64,000 nucleotides of DNA from Thiomargarita sp. (lineage in GTDB: Bacteria > Pseudomonadota > Gammaproteobacteria > Beggiatoales > Beggiatoaceae): the NCBI GenBank assembly GCA_020718845.1, contig DYRG01000005.1, positions 29,936 to 93,935 of the forward strand, given 5' to 3'. The position numbers and the translations under genes are program-made. The number at the start of each line of letters is the position of its first letter. Position 1 is the stretch's first letter. The notes beneath the pieces are model-generated. The model searched no databases and was not told the origin of the DNA. It saw nothing but the letters and a program-made list of their open reading frames with translations. Shown here one piece after another: positions 37,650 to 47,830 of this stretch.

Positions 37650-39620
37650 TTAATTTCGTGGATATTTCGCGGCGAAATGTTCTAATAATAAGCGGTGGAT
37701 AAATTGAAAACTTCCGCCGACTTTTCTTAATAAAATCAAGCGACTAGCGTAATTGAGAAATCTCACCACATTCAATGGCGTAAAACCTTCTAAATATAAC
37801 ATCAACCTTAAAACATAATGCTGAACAACTGCTACACCGCCAAAGTATAAGAAACCACCTAAAATACCGATAACTAACATAGGTAATAAAGTTACTTTTG
37901 TAAAGCCAGCAATTATTAAAACCATCCAGAAAACAAACCCTAACATTAAGCCAAAGGGAATGCCAAAACGCAGCATATTTTGTACGGAGGATAAAATCCC
38001 TTGATTAACACGATTTTTATGGTCTGGAATGGTCTTTTCTAATCCCGCTTCTAATAATCCTAGAAACATGCTCATAACCATTCCAATTAGTGCCATCAAC
38101 CATGCCCCCTGTAATAAACTGTTGTCTAGTACACTAAATAAAATTATTCCTAGTAACATACCCAAAGGTATAACAAATTTTAAGTGAAGTGATACCATTT
38201 GAAACCATAGCAGACGAAAGTCAATCCACGACCAATCTAATTGCTCAGTTGTTTTAATTTTTTGATTTGCTGCAAATCCCGTTATAACTCCTATTACCAC
38301 ACCCATCACTAAAACAGAATCTTCTTGAAAATAAGCAATAGAACCCACCAAAACACCCCAAAATAAACCAAATAATAAACGAAAACCTAAGGTTGAATGC
38401 AACCAAGTGGGTTGAAGATTTTCCACTAAAAAAGTGCTTTGCGTGTGTTGCTGCATTTGAAACGCCAACCAACTCAAAGTTTTTATAATCTTTTGATCTG
38501 AATAGATTTTTTCTTCGGTTTTTCGACGCGACAACATTTTCGCAATGTATCGATCAAATAATTGAGATTTTTTATCGTTGAAATGATAAGTTTCTTCAAG
38601 TTCTTCACGCGCAACATTTTGATACGCCGCGCTCATAATGCTCAACATTAATGGCGAAGTTGCTAAGTCGCGGAGTTCTTGATCTTGCTTTAAAAGTTGA
38701 TCTAACGTTGCTAAAGAATCTCCCGCCGTTTGAACATATTGATCAATTTGCGCGTTGTTCAAGGGTTGCAAATGAATCGCCGCAGTTAAACATAATTGCG
38801 TCGACAAATCCCCATATTCCTCCGCACGACAACACACCGCCAAACCCGTTATATTCATATTTCTAATAAAAACATTAATCGCGTTCAAACACTTCAAACG
38901 CGCTTCTGATTTCACTTCATCTAATCCATCTAATAACGGCAAAATATGATGTTGTTTAAACCAAGTTGTTCCCATTTCTTTAGGAATTTTGTATTGTTCA
39001 TTCAATTCATCAATTAACCATTCTTCAATCGGTTTTTGATGTTTTGACCAACTCGACAAATCAAAAATCACTGGAATCGGTAAATCCTTATTTAAACGCG
39101 CTTCTTCAATGAGTTCTTTAGCGAGTTGCAATAACGTGGTGGTTTTTCCCGAACCTGGGTTTCCTAAAATCAACAATTGCTTTATTGCTTCATTTTCAAA
39201 GACTTGCAAAATAGTTGTTTCAGCCGACAGCAGCGTTCTTTGTTTATCAATTTCAATAATCCGATCCAAATGACATTGCACTTGATCGGGCTGGATTTCT
39301 TTCCCCAATTCCAATAAAACCGTATGTTTTTTTAAAACCCCTTCAACCCAATCATGCTCAACTTGCCGCAACAAACCCTCTAATTGCAATCGCGTTCTTT
39401 GTTGTTCAGTCAAAGGCGGCGACGTTGATTCTTTTAGCAACATTGGAATTATTATTCCCAACAACGTTCCTAAAATCGTAAAAACCCACCCCGAAAATAC
39501 AACGTATTTGCTCGCATTAAATGTTTCAATTACGTCTACGTCCCCAAAAAACACATAGGTTAAAATCCCAAACCCTATTGCTATTACAACCAATAAACCA
39601 ATCTTCGTTCGCCATTTCAT
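37650..39620 (-). CDS. Membrane-anchored NACHT-domain NTPase
   Basis: 656 residues. Two N-terminal membrane helices (about 7-26 and 40-62) precede a cytoplasmic NACHT/STAND NTPase with Walker A GNPGSGKT (153-160), Walker B LPLLDGLDEV and CCRAEEY. A block of six or more membrane helices lies at about 415-620 and a short cytosolic end (FIHRLLLEHFAAKYP) closes it. NACHT proteins in bacteria act in signal transduction and, in some clades, anti-phage defence. Here no LRR/TPR sensor is seen; the C-terminal membrane region could be sensor or effector. A stand-alone minus-strand gene, ATG 39620. Confidence 0.8.
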   Translation of the reverse strand: MKWRTKIGLLVVIAIGFGILTYVFFGDVDVIETFNASKYVVFSGWVFTILGTLLGIIIPMLLKESTSPPLTEQQRTRLQLEGLLRQVEHDWVEGVLKKHTVLLELGKEIQPDQVQCHLDRIIEIDKQRTLLSAETTILQVFENEAIKQLLILGNPGSGKTTTLLQLAKELIEEARLNKDLPIPVIFDLSSWSKHQKPIEEWLIDELNEQYKIPKEMGTTWFKQHHILPLLDGLDEVKSEARLKCLNAINVFIRNMNITGLAVCCRAEEYGDLSTQLCLTAAIHLQPLNNAQIDQYVQTAGDSLATLDQLLKQDQELRDLATSPLMLSIMSAAYQNVAREELEETYHFNDKKSQLFDRYIAKMLSRRKTEEKIYSDQKIIKTLSWLAFQMQQHTQSTFLVENLQPTWLHSTLGFRLLFGLFWGVLVGSIAYFQEDSVLVMGVVIGVITGFAANQKIKTTEQLDWSWIDFRLLWFQMVSLHLKFVIPLGMLLGIILFSVLDNSLLQGAWLMALIGMVMSMFLGLLEAGLEKTIPDHKNRVNQGILSSVQNMLRFGIPFGLMLGFVFWMVLIIAGFTKVTLLPMLVIGILGGFLYFGGVAVVQHYVLRLMLYLEGFTPLNVVRFLNYASRLILLRKVGGSFQFIHRLLLEHFAAKYPRN

Positions 39621-39675
39621 ATAATTTCCTTTGTATCCTTTACCTTTATTTTACACTATCCACAATACTATTAAA

Positions 39676-41781
39676 TTAAGAAGAAATTCGAGAAAGTTGT
39701 TCACGGATTTCAGCTAATAAACTGTCGCGTTTGTAAGCGCCTTTTTGGAAGATATTTTGAACACCATTCTTTAAACGTATTCGATCTTCTAATGTAATAT
39801 CTTTTGCGGTTAAAACAATTACCGGAATGCTTTGCCAAGTTGGATGGTGATGCAACCGATCAACGACTTGAAAACCATCTAATTCTGGCATCATTAAATC
39901 TAATAAAATTAAACTCGGCATAGTTTCTTGATTTTGCTCATATTTTTCAAGATTTTCTAAAGCTCGTCGACCATTTTCAGCAGAGCAAACTTGCCAACCA
40001 GCTCTCGTTAGCATTATTTCCATCATACCCCGCGTGATATGATCATCCTCAACCACCATTACCCGTTGTTGGGTTTGATTTGAAATCTGATATTTGGAGA
40101 GTGTTAAACGCAGTTGCTCTTGACTAATGGGTTTAATTAAATAATCAGTTGCTCCCAATGAATAACCTTGAGTTTCTTCATCAAACATTGTCGCCATAAT
40201 GACTGGAATTTCAGCCAATTGCGGATCGGTTTTCAATGCCGATAAAACCATCCAACCATCCATCCCTGGCATTACCGCATCTAATGTAATTGCCGCTGGT
40301 TTTAATTTACGCGCTAAACGCAACCCTTCATCTCCATTTGCGGCGAGAGCAACTCGATAACCCAATTTATGAATATAGTTTTGCAACATTTCACGAACAC
40401 TTTGATCATCATCAATCACTAAAACGATTTGTTGTTCTTCTGGCGTTGCTTCAACGATTGTTTTAATTTTTTCCTCTAAAGGTAAGGTTTCAGGCAAATG
40501 CGCTGGCAAACGAATTGTAAAACAAGAACCATGTCCAAAATTGCTTTCAACTTGAATTGTTCCTCGCAGCATTTCTACAAAGCGTTTTGTAATCACTAAA
40601 CCTAAACCAGTTCCTCCATATTTTCTCGTCGTTGATGCATCGGCTTGCACAAAAGGTTGAAATAGTTTCTTTAATTGTTCTGAAGTCATTCCAATCCCTT
40701 CATCGCTAATTTTAATAACTAACCAATCATTATTTTCTTCTATTTGCCGATAAATACTTAAAGTTACTTTTCCTTCATTTGTAAATTTGGCGGCATTACT
40801 TAATAAATTAAGCAACATTTGACGAACTTTGGTTAGATCAGAATAGATTTTTCCTAAACCTACTTCAAACTCAGTCACTAAAATACAGTGATTTTTGGTC
40901 ATTAAAGGTTGAACAGTTGAAATTACTTCTTCAAGCATAGAATCTACATCAAAGATTTCATTGTAGATTTCCATTTTACCTGCTTCAATTTTTGAAATAT
41001 CTAAAACGTCATTAATTAAACCCAACAAATGCCGAGCAGAACCTAAAATTTTATATAAATCTTCAACAAATTTAGGAAGTTCTAAATCATCCGCATCTTC
41101 TTTCAACATTTCACTATAACCAATGATTGCATTTAAAGGTGTGCGTAATTCATGGCTCATATTTGCAATAAATTGGCTTTTAGAAAGATTAGCAGATTCA
41201 GCAATTTGTTTCGCTTGACGTAAGGCTTCTTCTGAACGTTTTTGTAATGTTACATCTTCAACACTTTCCCAAATAAAACGTTCGCCATTTTGTTCAATAA
41301 TTAAACCTTGCACACGCACTGGAATTAAATGACCCATTTTATGAAGATATTCTTTTTCAAAGGGTTCAAAACGTCCAGTTTTAAGGAGTTTTTGCATTTG
41401 TTCTTGTTCTATTTCTGCATAGCCTTTAGGTGTAATTTCCCAATAATCTAATTGGCGAATTTCTTCGGGTGTTCTTCCAATCAAATTTGCATACGCAATA
41501 TTTAATTCAACAACTTTCCCATCCAAACGCATTAAAACTAAACCAACGGGTAAGTCTTGTAATAAAGATCGACTAAATTGATCGCTATCTTCCGCGAGTT
41601 TTAATTGATAACGTAATTTTCTAAGGTTCTTATGTTCAAGTTTCAATAAAATAAACGCCACCAACATCAGCAATGCCATAATACTTAATAGCAAGGTATG
41701 TTGATAGGAAGATTCCACGTTCCATAATAAAATAAAAATTATAGAAAAAACAAAGAAATGCAGAGAGTAAATAAAAATCAT
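39676..41781 (-). CDS. PAS-domain hybrid sensor histidine kinase with two receivers
   Basis: 701 residues. Two N-terminal membrane helices with almost no periplasmic loop suggest sensing in the membrane or cytosol. A PAS domain (about 65-185), HisKA ([19 protein letters not shown]), HATPase ([22 protein letters not shown]), REC1 ([28 protein letters not shown]) and REC2 ([27 protein letters not shown]) follow. REC2 lacks the usual Lys-Pro pair in a clear form (FQKGAYK). The REC-GGDEF gene 47 nt upstream on the same strand starts the likely operon, suggesting a phosphorelay to c-di-GMP. Confidence 0.9.
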   Translation of the reverse strand: MIFIYSLHFFVFSIIFILLWNVESSYQHTLLLSIMALLMLVAFILLKLEHKNLRKLRYQLKLAEDSDQFSRSLLQDLPVGLVLMRLDGKVVELNIAYANLIGRTPEEIRQLDYWEITPKGYAEIEQEQMQKLLKTGRFEPFEKEYLHKMGHLIPVRVQGLIIEQNGERFIWESVEDVTLQKRSEEALRQAKQIAESANLSKSQFIANMSHELRTPLNAIIGYSEMLKEDADDLELPKFVEDLYKILGSARHLLGLINDVLDISKIEAGKMEIYNEIFDVDSMLEEVISTVQPLMTKNHCILVTEFEVGLGKIYSDLTKVRQMLLNLLSNAAKFTNEGKVTLSIYRQIEENNDWLVIKISDEGIGMTSEQLKKLFQPFVQADASTTRKYGGTGLGLVITKRFVEMLRGTIQVESNFGHGSCFTIRLPAHLPETLPLEEKIKTIVEATPEEQQIVLVIDDDQSVREMLQNYIHKLGYRVALAANGDEGLRLARKLKPAAITLDAVMPGMDGWMVLSALKTDPQLAEIPVIMATMFDEETQGYSLGATDYLIKPISQEQLRLTLSKYQISNQTQQRVMVVEDDHITRGMMEIMLTRAGWQVCSAENGRRALENLEKYEQNQETMPSLILLDLMMPELDGFQVVDRLHHHPTWQSIPVIVLTAKDITLEDRIRLKNGVQNIFQKGAYKRDSLLAEIREQLSRISS

Positions 41782-41827
41782 AGTAATGTAAAATATAAGT
41801 TGGGTTCAAATAAATCAGAAAATAAAG

Positions 41828-42742
41828 TTAAACATCAAAAACTTTGATGCAGTTTCTACCATTTTCTTTAGCTTTAAAAAGGCGGGTGTCAGCCGTATTG
41901 ATTAAATCTTTACTTGTGGTTTGTTCAGATGGGATAACAGTTGCAATACCAAAACTAGCGGTCAGTTTCTTTAATTTAGAGTTTTTATGGGCGATATTTA
42001 GATTAGCAATTTCAAAATGCGCTTTTGCGGCAATTCCAATCGCACTTTCTAAAGGTGTATTACTTAAAACAATGGCGAATTCTTCTCCGCCATAACGAGC
42101 GACTAAATAAGGTGTATTTTTAACAACTTTCTCTAAAGTCTTCGCGGTTAATTTAAGGATTTCATCACCTTGTAAATGTCCATAAGTATCGTTATAGTTT
42201 TTAAAGAAATCGATATCAACCATCACTAAAGATAAAGGCGATTGAGTGCGCAAACAACGTTTCCATTCGGTTTCTAAAAAATGATCAAAACGGCGGCGAT
42301 TTGCAATTAAAGTTAAACCATCTTTGTGAGCAAATTCTTGGAGTTCTTTAGTTTTTTGGCGTAAAGATAAATGGGTTCTTACTCGAGCAAGTAAAATCTT
42401 GGGATTGAAAGGTTTAGTAATATAATCTGCCGCGCCGAGTTCTAATCCGCGAATAATATCATCGTCCTCTGATTTTGCGGTAAGAAAAATGATAGGAATA
42501 TCCCAAGTATTGGGGTCTTGTTTCAAATGTTGACACGCCTCAATGCCATCCATCCCGGGCATCATAATATCTAATAGAATTAAATCAGGTGTTTCTGTCA
42601 CCGCTAATTTGAGGGTTTCAAATCCATTATTTGCAAGAATAAGATGGTAGTTTTGCTGAGATAAAACCGCCGCTAAAACTTTTAAGTTATAAGGGGTATC
42701 ATCAGCAATTAAAATTCGAGCATTTTGTAAAGGTGTTTGCAT
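41828..42742 (-). CDS. Response regulator with active-type diguanylate cyclase (REC-GGDEF)
   Basis: 304 residues. REC (ILIADDTPYNLK, LILLDIMMPGMDGIEA, FLTAKSEDDD, TKPFN) is joined to a GGDEF domain with VMVDIDFFKNYNDTYGHLQGD and the active-site RYGGEEFAIVL. No RxxD inhibitory site is seen five residues before GGEEF, so product inhibition at that site is unlikely. It should make c-di-GMP when phosphorylated. The hybrid kinase follows in the same direction and is the likely partner. Confidence 0.93.
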   Translation of the reverse strand: MQTPLQNARILIADDTPYNLKVLAAVLSQQNYHLILANNGFETLKLAVTETPDLILLDIMMPGMDGIEACQHLKQDPNTWDIPIIFLTAKSEDDDIIRGLELGAADYITKPFNPKILLARVRTHLSLRQKTKELQEFAHKDGLTLIANRRRFDHFLETEWKRCLRTQSPLSLVMVDIDFFKNYNDTYGHLQGDEILKLTAKTLEKVVKNTPYLVARYGGEEFAIVLSNTPLESAIGIAAKAHFEIANLNIAHKNSKLKKLTASFGIATVIPSEQTTSKDLINTADTRLFKAKENGRNCIKVFDV

Positions 42743-42921
42743 ATAAGTTTGCTCTACGAAATTACAGTATTTATAAAAACTTCACTCGCAATATTGAGCA
42801 GTTTAACTGGCTGAAAGCAAATTTACCATGATTTTGGTATTTTTTGATAAATATCGAGAGGAAGTTGCTCGTTAATCCTTGTAAATAATGACATTATTTT
42901 CTCTTGAATGCCGCGTCGATC

Positions 42922-42950
42922 ATGACAAAATGATGAAAATAGCGTATAGT
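42922..42950 (+). promoter_or_regulatory. Candidate sigma-70 promoter for rppH
   Basis: ATGACA (42922-42927), 17 nt, TATAGT (42945-42950), 62 nt before ATG 43013. The rest of the 270-nt gap (42743-43012) is AT-rich and must also hold the divergent promoter of the REC-GGDEF gene. I see no other structure in it. Confidence 0.5.
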
Positions 42951-43012
42951 TAAACAAGAAAGTTGAGAACTTTTAAATGATTGAAAGGATCAGTTAGTCG
43001 AGGAGTCAGGGG

Positions 43013-43552
43013 ATGGACAAGCCTTGCGTCATTGATTCTAAAGGGTTTCGGCTCAACGTCGGTATTATTTTGACCAATGGAAAAGGTCAAGTTTTTTGGG
43101 CAAAACGTATCGGTCAAGATGCTTGGCAATTTCCACAGGGCGGCATTAAAGCTAATGAAACACCTGATGAAGCAATGTATCGAGAATTATTGGAAGAAAT
43201 CGGTTTGCGTCCAGAGCAAGTAGAAATCTTGGGCTCAACCCGTCAATGGTTGTATTATTATTTGCCAACGCATTTGATTCGTCGGCATAAACGCCCGTTG
43301 TGTATTGGGCAAAAACAGCGCTGGTATTTCTTAAAATTAGTCGGGCAAGAAGCCGATGTGTGTTTGGATACGAGCCACACGCCCGAATTTGATGGGTGGC
43401 GGTGGGTGAATTATTGGTATCCATTGCGCGAAGTGGTGTCTTTCAAACGCAAAGTGTACGAACTTGCGTTGCGGGAACTCGCGCCTTTAGTAACTTACCC
43501 GCGCCCTTACAGCCGAACCCGCTCACCTTATTACAAAGCAGCAAGGTCTTAA
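43013..43552 (+). CDS. rppH: RNA pyrophosphohydrolase
   Basis: Removes pyrophosphate from 5'-triphosphate mRNA to start decay. 179 residues; the Nudix box is [22 protein letters not shown]. The start [20 protein letters not shown] and [11 protein letters not shown] are RppH-typical. AGGAG lies about 8 nt before ATG 43013. The 3' end overlaps the convergent gene by 4 nt. RppH often precedes ptsP in gammaproteobacteria; it does not here. Confidence 0.95.
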   Translation: MDKPCVIDSKGFRLNVGIILTNGKGQVFWAKRIGQDAWQFPQGGIKANETPDEAMYRELLEEIGLRPEQVEILGSTRQWLYYYLPTHLIRRHKRPLCIGQKQRWYFLKLVGQEADVCLDTSHTPEFDGWRWVNYWYPLREVVSFKRKVYELALRELAPLVTYPRPYSRTRSPYYKAARS

Positions 43553-44868
43553 CCATACACAGCCGTTTGGTTAAAACCTCTGCTTTTTGCTTTCAACAAC
43601 GCATTTTCCGCTTGAGCAATTAACGCATTCAAATTGGTTTCCATCAAACCATCCGCCGCTGTAACGCCAATACTTGCTGTAATTTCTGCGCCATCTGTTT
43701 TTAATTGACTAATTTGATCTCTTAAAATATCCGCTTCTGCTTGCGCACGATCCATATCGTAACCCGCTAATAATAAAAGAAAACATTTTCCGCCAAAACG
43801 AGTTAATAACGTATGCTTTTTGGTAGAAAAATACTCTTCTAAAAACGTTCCGATATTATGCAGAATATGATCACCAATTAAATAACCACGTCTTTGATTA
43901 ATTTCTTCTAAAAGATCGATGTCGATCATTAAAAGTGCTAATAACGGATTTTTCTTAACAAAATCAGGACCATCCGTAAAGAGATATTCTTTATTTTTTA
44001 ATCCTGTCAACGCATCAGTAGTCGCCATGTGGTAGATTTCTTTTGAATAGCGTTGTAATACGTTGTATTGATGTTTAATTAACAATAAAGATTTCAAACG
44101 CGCAATCAAAACTTCTTCAACAACGGGTTTGGTCACAAAATCATTTGCTCCCGCATGAAATATATCTGCTTGGCAACTTAAATTATCGGGAATCGTAACC
44201 ACTAAAACGGGCAATTCTTGTTTCGACAAATGTAATTGTGCTCGAATTGCATATAACAAATCTCCTCCCGTCATTGAACCCGCGAGAAAGAAATCGACAA
44301 ATACCACATCAAATCCACTTTCTTCGCCATTTGATTGAGTTAAATTATTTCTCAATAATTGTAATGCGTCTTCGGCAGTTGTTAAGTGCGTGATTTGTAA
44401 GCCATGATTTTCTAATAAGGCTTGCGTGGTTTGCGCGGTGCTCAAACTATCTTCCACATACAAAATCCGCCCGACCATTCCTGAATGACGTTGTGTGACA
44501 TCTTTAATAAAAGCAACTAATTTTCTGTAACCCAATGATTTATTGAAATAATCTGTCACGCCCGCCGAGAAACCTTCGCGTAATAAACGAGTATCGGCAT
44601 CGCTCGACACGACAATCACAGGGGTTAAGCGTTGGCGTTCGGATTTGCGAACTTCGTGGCATAAATCCAGTCCATCGAGACCTGGTAATAATAACGCGGT
44701 GGTGATTAAATCGAATTTTTCGCGGTGAAGGTGTGAGAGCGCTTCTTCGGCACTGCCACAGGTTACAATGTAGGCATCTTGCATTTCCTTTTGCAAAATA
44801 TGAGCAATAATCGAACGTGCGACCTCTGAGCGATCCACAATCATAATCCGTGTGCTGCTTTGTCTCAT
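43549..44868 (-). CDS. PleD-like REC-REC-GGDEF protein with a degenerate GGDEF site
   Basis: 439 residues. REC1 ([16 protein letters not shown]) is divergent: the phospho-acceptor region reads [14 protein letters not shown], without Asp at the expected place. REC2 ([28 protein letters not shown]) keeps its Asp. The cyclase-fold domain has [20 protein letters not shown] but its active site is [16 protein letters not shown] in place of GGDEF/GGEEF. Catalysis is therefore unlikely. It may be a c-di-GMP or GTP sensor or a scaffold. It overlaps rppH by 4 nt tail to tail. Confidence 0.85.
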   Translation of the reverse strand: MRQSSTRIMIVDRSEVARSIIAHILQKEMQDAYIVTCGSAEEALSHLHREKFDLITTALLLPGLDGLDLCHEVRKSERQRLTPVIVVSSDADTRLLREGFSAGVTDYFNKSLGYRKLVAFIKDVTQRHSGMVGRILYVEDSLSTAQTTQALLENHGLQITHLTTAEDALQLLRNNLTQSNGEESGFDVVFVDFFLAGSMTGGDLLYAIRAQLHLSKQELPVLVVTIPDNLSCQADIFHAGANDFVTKPVVEEVLIARLKSLLLIKHQYNVLQRYSKEIYHMATTDALTGLKNKEYLFTDGPDFVKKNPLLALLMIDIDLLEEINQRRGYLIGDHILHNIGTFLEEYFSTKKHTLLTRFGGKCFLLLLAGYDMDRAQAEADILRDQISQLKTDGAEITASIGVTAADGLMETNLNALIAQAENALLKAKSRGFNQTAVYG

Positions 44869-44994
44869 GCTTACTCCAGCGCTTAACTATCTAATTTATT
44901 TAACATTTTGTAGCCATTCTCTTTTTACGCAAAATGCCCACAATCACCACATTATAGTATCGCATATTTATCTTATTTTGGGCTAAAACCACCA

Positions 44995-45177
44995 TTATCG
45001 TTCTTGATTTTGAACAGCCGATTTCAAAATGCCTAATATTTGATCTATTTCAGAGAGGTAATATTCTTTCAAATCAATTTCTATTTGATTACCAATCAAT
45101 CTTAAAAATTTCCAGTTTGTAACTTTTGATTTCAAATTCTTAAAACTATTTCCATTTTCCTGCATTATTAAGTGCAT
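44995..45177 (-). CDS. Short ORF at the end of the pseudopilus operon (uncertain)
   Basis: A 60-codon frame whose start overlaps the pseudopilin gene by about 30 nt, on the same strand. The product is charged and helical (FLRLIGNQIEIDLKEYYLSE, IDQILGILKSAVQNQER). It has no ribosome-binding site and no recognised family. It could be a small coupled gene or chance; I lean slightly to chance. Confidence 0.3.
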   Translation of the reverse strand: MHLIMQENGNSFKNLKSKVTNWKFLRLIGNQIEIDLKEYYLSEIDQILGILKSAVQNQER

Positions 45178-45895
45178 TAATGATTTGGTATTTTGAAATC
45201 CAAGTTAATACATCGTCAAAGTCAGTTGGAATATTCTCTAATTCTGTTGAATAGTTACGAGTATCTTGAATATAAAAATCGCTGGTAGTTAAATTAGAAA
45301 CTGGATTTTTGCAATCTGTTTTAGCGTCTCTATTATTTCCTAAATCTGGTTTAGCATTTTTACCGCATGAAAAAATAATTGCAATAATAGCACCATTTGA
45401 TGAAACACTTAATTTTGTCGTTTGCTTTTCATCTTTTATTTCAAAAAAAGGGCTTGCCGCGTCAGAATTTGTTTGAGAAATAGCTTTTGCATAGTTTTTA
45501 TTTACAATATATCTAATCGTGTTTCCCCATATATCATTTCCTTTAACTAATCCTAATGTTTGCCAAGGAATATATCCTTCAACTGCATTAGCATCACATC
45601 CACTGTCTTGTTTTCCATCTGGATTGTATTTTTTAAGTGGGTCTGTACTATCTGTATTTTGTGTATCTGGACAAGGAAACATTCCAGTTATTGCTACATA
45701 ACCTAATAAAGCTGCTTTAATTTCTTCCAAAGTATGTTTAGTTTCTTTATATTTTTGTAATTCTAACAATTGACTACGGATTTTGATTTGCCCTAACATC
45801 GGCAACACAAATCCCGCCATTACAATTCCCATAATAGCTATTACAACCGCCATTTCTAACAGCGTAAATCCTTTATTTAAGGTATGTCTGAACAT
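45146..45895 (-). CDS. Type II secretion/type IV pilin-like protein (pseudopilin)
   Basis: 249 residues with a class III prepilin signal: short basic leader MFRHTLNK, then G|FTLLEMAVVIAIMGIVMAGF, to be cut by prepilin peptidase before Phe. The globular part has FPCPDTQNT, then YIPWQTLGLVKGNDIWGNTIRYIVN and later Cys residues. It overlaps the preceding 515-residue gene by 19 nt. That neighbour contains the same CPD ... PYRTLG ... DYLGN pattern, so the two share a domain. Probably a minor tip or bulk pseudopilin of the adjacent system. Confidence 0.8.
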   Translation of the reverse strand: MFRHTLNKGFTLLEMAVVIAIMGIVMAGFVLPMLGQIKIRSQLLELQKYKETKHTLEEIKAALLGYVAITGMFPCPDTQNTDSTDPLKKYNPDGKQDSGCDANAVEGYIPWQTLGLVKGNDIWGNTIRYIVNKNYAKAISQTNSDAASPFFEIKDEKQTTKLSVSSNGAIIAIIFSCGKNAKPDLGNNRDAKTDCKNPVSNLTTSDFYIQDTRNYSTELENIPTDFDDVLTWISKYQIINALNNAGKWK

Positions 45896-47424
45896 TTTAT
45901 TAACTCATATTTTGAATTATCATTTAAACAAATCCACTTTTTTTCACTACCATTTTCATAAGCGACTACTGTACATTTACAACATTTTGGAATAGGAGTA
46001 TTACAACAAGCTGGAAATATTTCATTTGGTGCATAATCTAAACAAACACCAAAATCGTTTGAATTAGATGTTTCTAAATAATTCGTAATATCTTTTTTAT
46101 CAAGTAATGTTGTTCTATTTTGGTTAGCTAATTTTTTGCCAGATGCTGTAATTATGGCTTTAGCTTTCATACCATCAAGACTTAAATTACTATCTTTCGT
46201 ATTATCATTAATATCCGATACACTGGGAACAAACTGTTTATTTATTGCAATGAAGACCATTTCTTTCCATTCATTCCACCATTTTCCCCAATATCCATCA
46301 TCGTCATTTGAACCGTTTTCAAAACATTTACAAGGTGGTGATTTAGTAGCACAATTATCGGCTACTTTTATAGGTTTGTTATATATTTTATTATATGTTT
46401 CTTCTAACCAAGTGTCAGTATTCCAAAAATTTTTCATTGCTGAATTGCTCGCACTAGTATTAGATAAATCTAAAGGAATATGACCAAATAATTTATCTTT
46501 TGTATCTTTATAATTTAAATCAGAACCGTCAATTACCAAATCTGCTACCCAAGGAACATGTTCATTATTAGATTTTACATATAAATTTAAACAATGTTGT
46601 ACTCTTTTTGCAACCCATTGATTCATTTTTTCATAAATAGGAATGTAATCATTTTGTGTAATCCAAATCATTTGATCATTAAAAGTATTTGTTTTAGGTG
46701 AACTAATAAAAGTTGAAGGTAATATGGTTGGTAAATTTTCACTACCGCTATTACCTGAAATTGCACCTGATTTTGTACCTTTTGCATTATTAATTCCATT
46801 AAAGGTATCTAAATAATTTTCGGGTTTTGAACAATCAAGAGTTCCTCTCGTTTGCCCATTTATTGGCTGATTAGGAATAAAAACAATTGCAATTGCTCGA
46901 TCAATTTCACCACTTCCTACTTTAATATTATTATTTTGATCATAAATTTGAAATAACCCATTTGTATCACTTGTTAAGCCTTGTTTGGGATTATCTTTAT
47001 AAGTACCAGAAACCGCATACCACAACTCATTTCCTAAATAATCTGTTAATTTTGGTGTTCCCAATGTTCTATAAGGAAAACAACCAAGAACACTTTTACT
47101 TTTTTCTTTGCAAGGAGGGTCAGCACTTCCATCACCATCATTATCGGGGCAAATTAAATACCCAACAGGTTGTCCTAAATGGGTTTCTGCATAACCCGCC
47201 GCAAAACCCAATAAAGCAGCTTTTGCTTCCGCAAGAATTCGTGCATTATGTTGATCTTCAAAGATTTTATTTTCTAAAACACTTTCTTTGCTTCGATCCA
47301 AATGTGAAACTAAAACACTAGAAACTATAATAAGGATTATTAGAAAAAATAAAATTAAAATTGCACCTTTTTGTTTTTTATTGTTTAGGTGGAATTGAGG
47401 GAGGATTTTGAATGTTTTGATCAT
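45877..47424 (-). CDS. Large PilX/pseudopilin-like surface protein
   Basis: 515 residues. The N-terminus (KKQKGAILILFFLIILIIVS) is a hydrophobic segment after a basic leader, like PilX/GspK-type minor pilins; it lacks Glu5. The ectodomain has LICPDNDGDGSADPPCKEKS (acidic, perhaps Ca-binding), GCFPYRTLGTPKLTDYLGNE and a Cys-rich tail (ACCNTPIPKCCKCTVVA). The length is large for a minor pilin. The start overlaps the MshK-like gene by 47 nt and the end overlaps the pseudopilin by 19 nt, so translation is probably coupled through the operon. Confidence 0.65.
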   Translation of the reverse strand: MIKTFKILPQFHLNNKKQKGAILILFFLIILIIVSSVLVSHLDRSKESVLENKIFEDQHNARILAEAKAALLGFAAGYAETHLGQPVGYLICPDNDGDGSADPPCKEKSKSVLGCFPYRTLGTPKLTDYLGNELWYAVSGTYKDNPKQGLTSDTNGLFQIYDQNNNIKVGSGEIDRAIAIVFIPNQPINGQTRGTLDCSKPENYLDTFNGINNAKGTKSGAISGNSGSENLPTILPSTFISSPKTNTFNDQMIWITQNDYIPIYEKMNQWVAKRVQHCLNLYVKSNNEHVPWVADLVIDGSDLNYKDTKDKLFGHIPLDLSNTSASNSAMKNFWNTDTWLEETYNKIYNKPIKVADNCATKSPPCKCFENGSNDDDGYWGKWWNEWKEMVFIAINKQFVPSVSDINDNTKDSNLSLDGMKAKAIITASGKKLANQNRTTLLDKKDITNYLETSNSNDFGVCLDYAPNEIFPACCNTPIPKCCKCTVVAYENGSEKKWICLNDNSKYELIKCSDIP

Positions 47425-47830
47425 TGTAAAGTTCCACTATTTGACCGCTTGTTGTATCTAAACGTTGCCCTGGTTTAATTTTTAATTGTTTATCACCATT
47501 AATGATATGAATTGACAAACCATTTTCATTAACATTTGATATATCGACACGCAAACCAGGAATATTTAATTCTTCTATTGCATCATTATTATCGAACCAC
47601 ACAACATTTTTACCTTGATTGTTTTTAACAAATCCCTTTAAGTTTAAAAAATTAGGGATTGGGATTGCGTTTTCTTTGTTTTGCATATATTTAATTTGTT
47701 CTGATTGCAAACGCAAACTATCTAATTCTGCACGTTCTTTAGAAGAAAAAAATAACCTTCCATTTAATTTTAATTCTTCTGCAAAACTAAATGAAGAATA
47801 CAATAAACTGACTAAAAAAAACCATTTCAT
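47378..47830 (-). CDS. Periplasmic MshK/PilP-like assembly protein
   Basis: 150 residues with a signal peptide (MKWFFLVSLLYSSFSFA). The mature part, LNGRLFFSSKERAELDSLRL and then LNLKGFVKNNQGKNVVWFDN, KIKPGQRLDTTSGQIVEL, follows the pattern of MshK and GspC-like HR regions: an ERA(x)LD start and a beta-rich end with a PGQ turn. It would link inner-membrane and outer-membrane parts of a pilus or secretion machine. The start overlaps the PilO-like gene by 4 nt. Confidence 0.6.
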   Translation of the reverse strand: MKWFFLVSLLYSSFSFAEELKLNGRLFFSSKERAELDSLRLQSEQIKYMQNKENAIPIPNFLNLKGFVKNNQGKNVVWFDNNDAIEELNIPGLRVDISNVNENGLSIHIINGDKQLKIKPGQRLDTTSGQIVELYNDQNIQNPPSIPPKQ

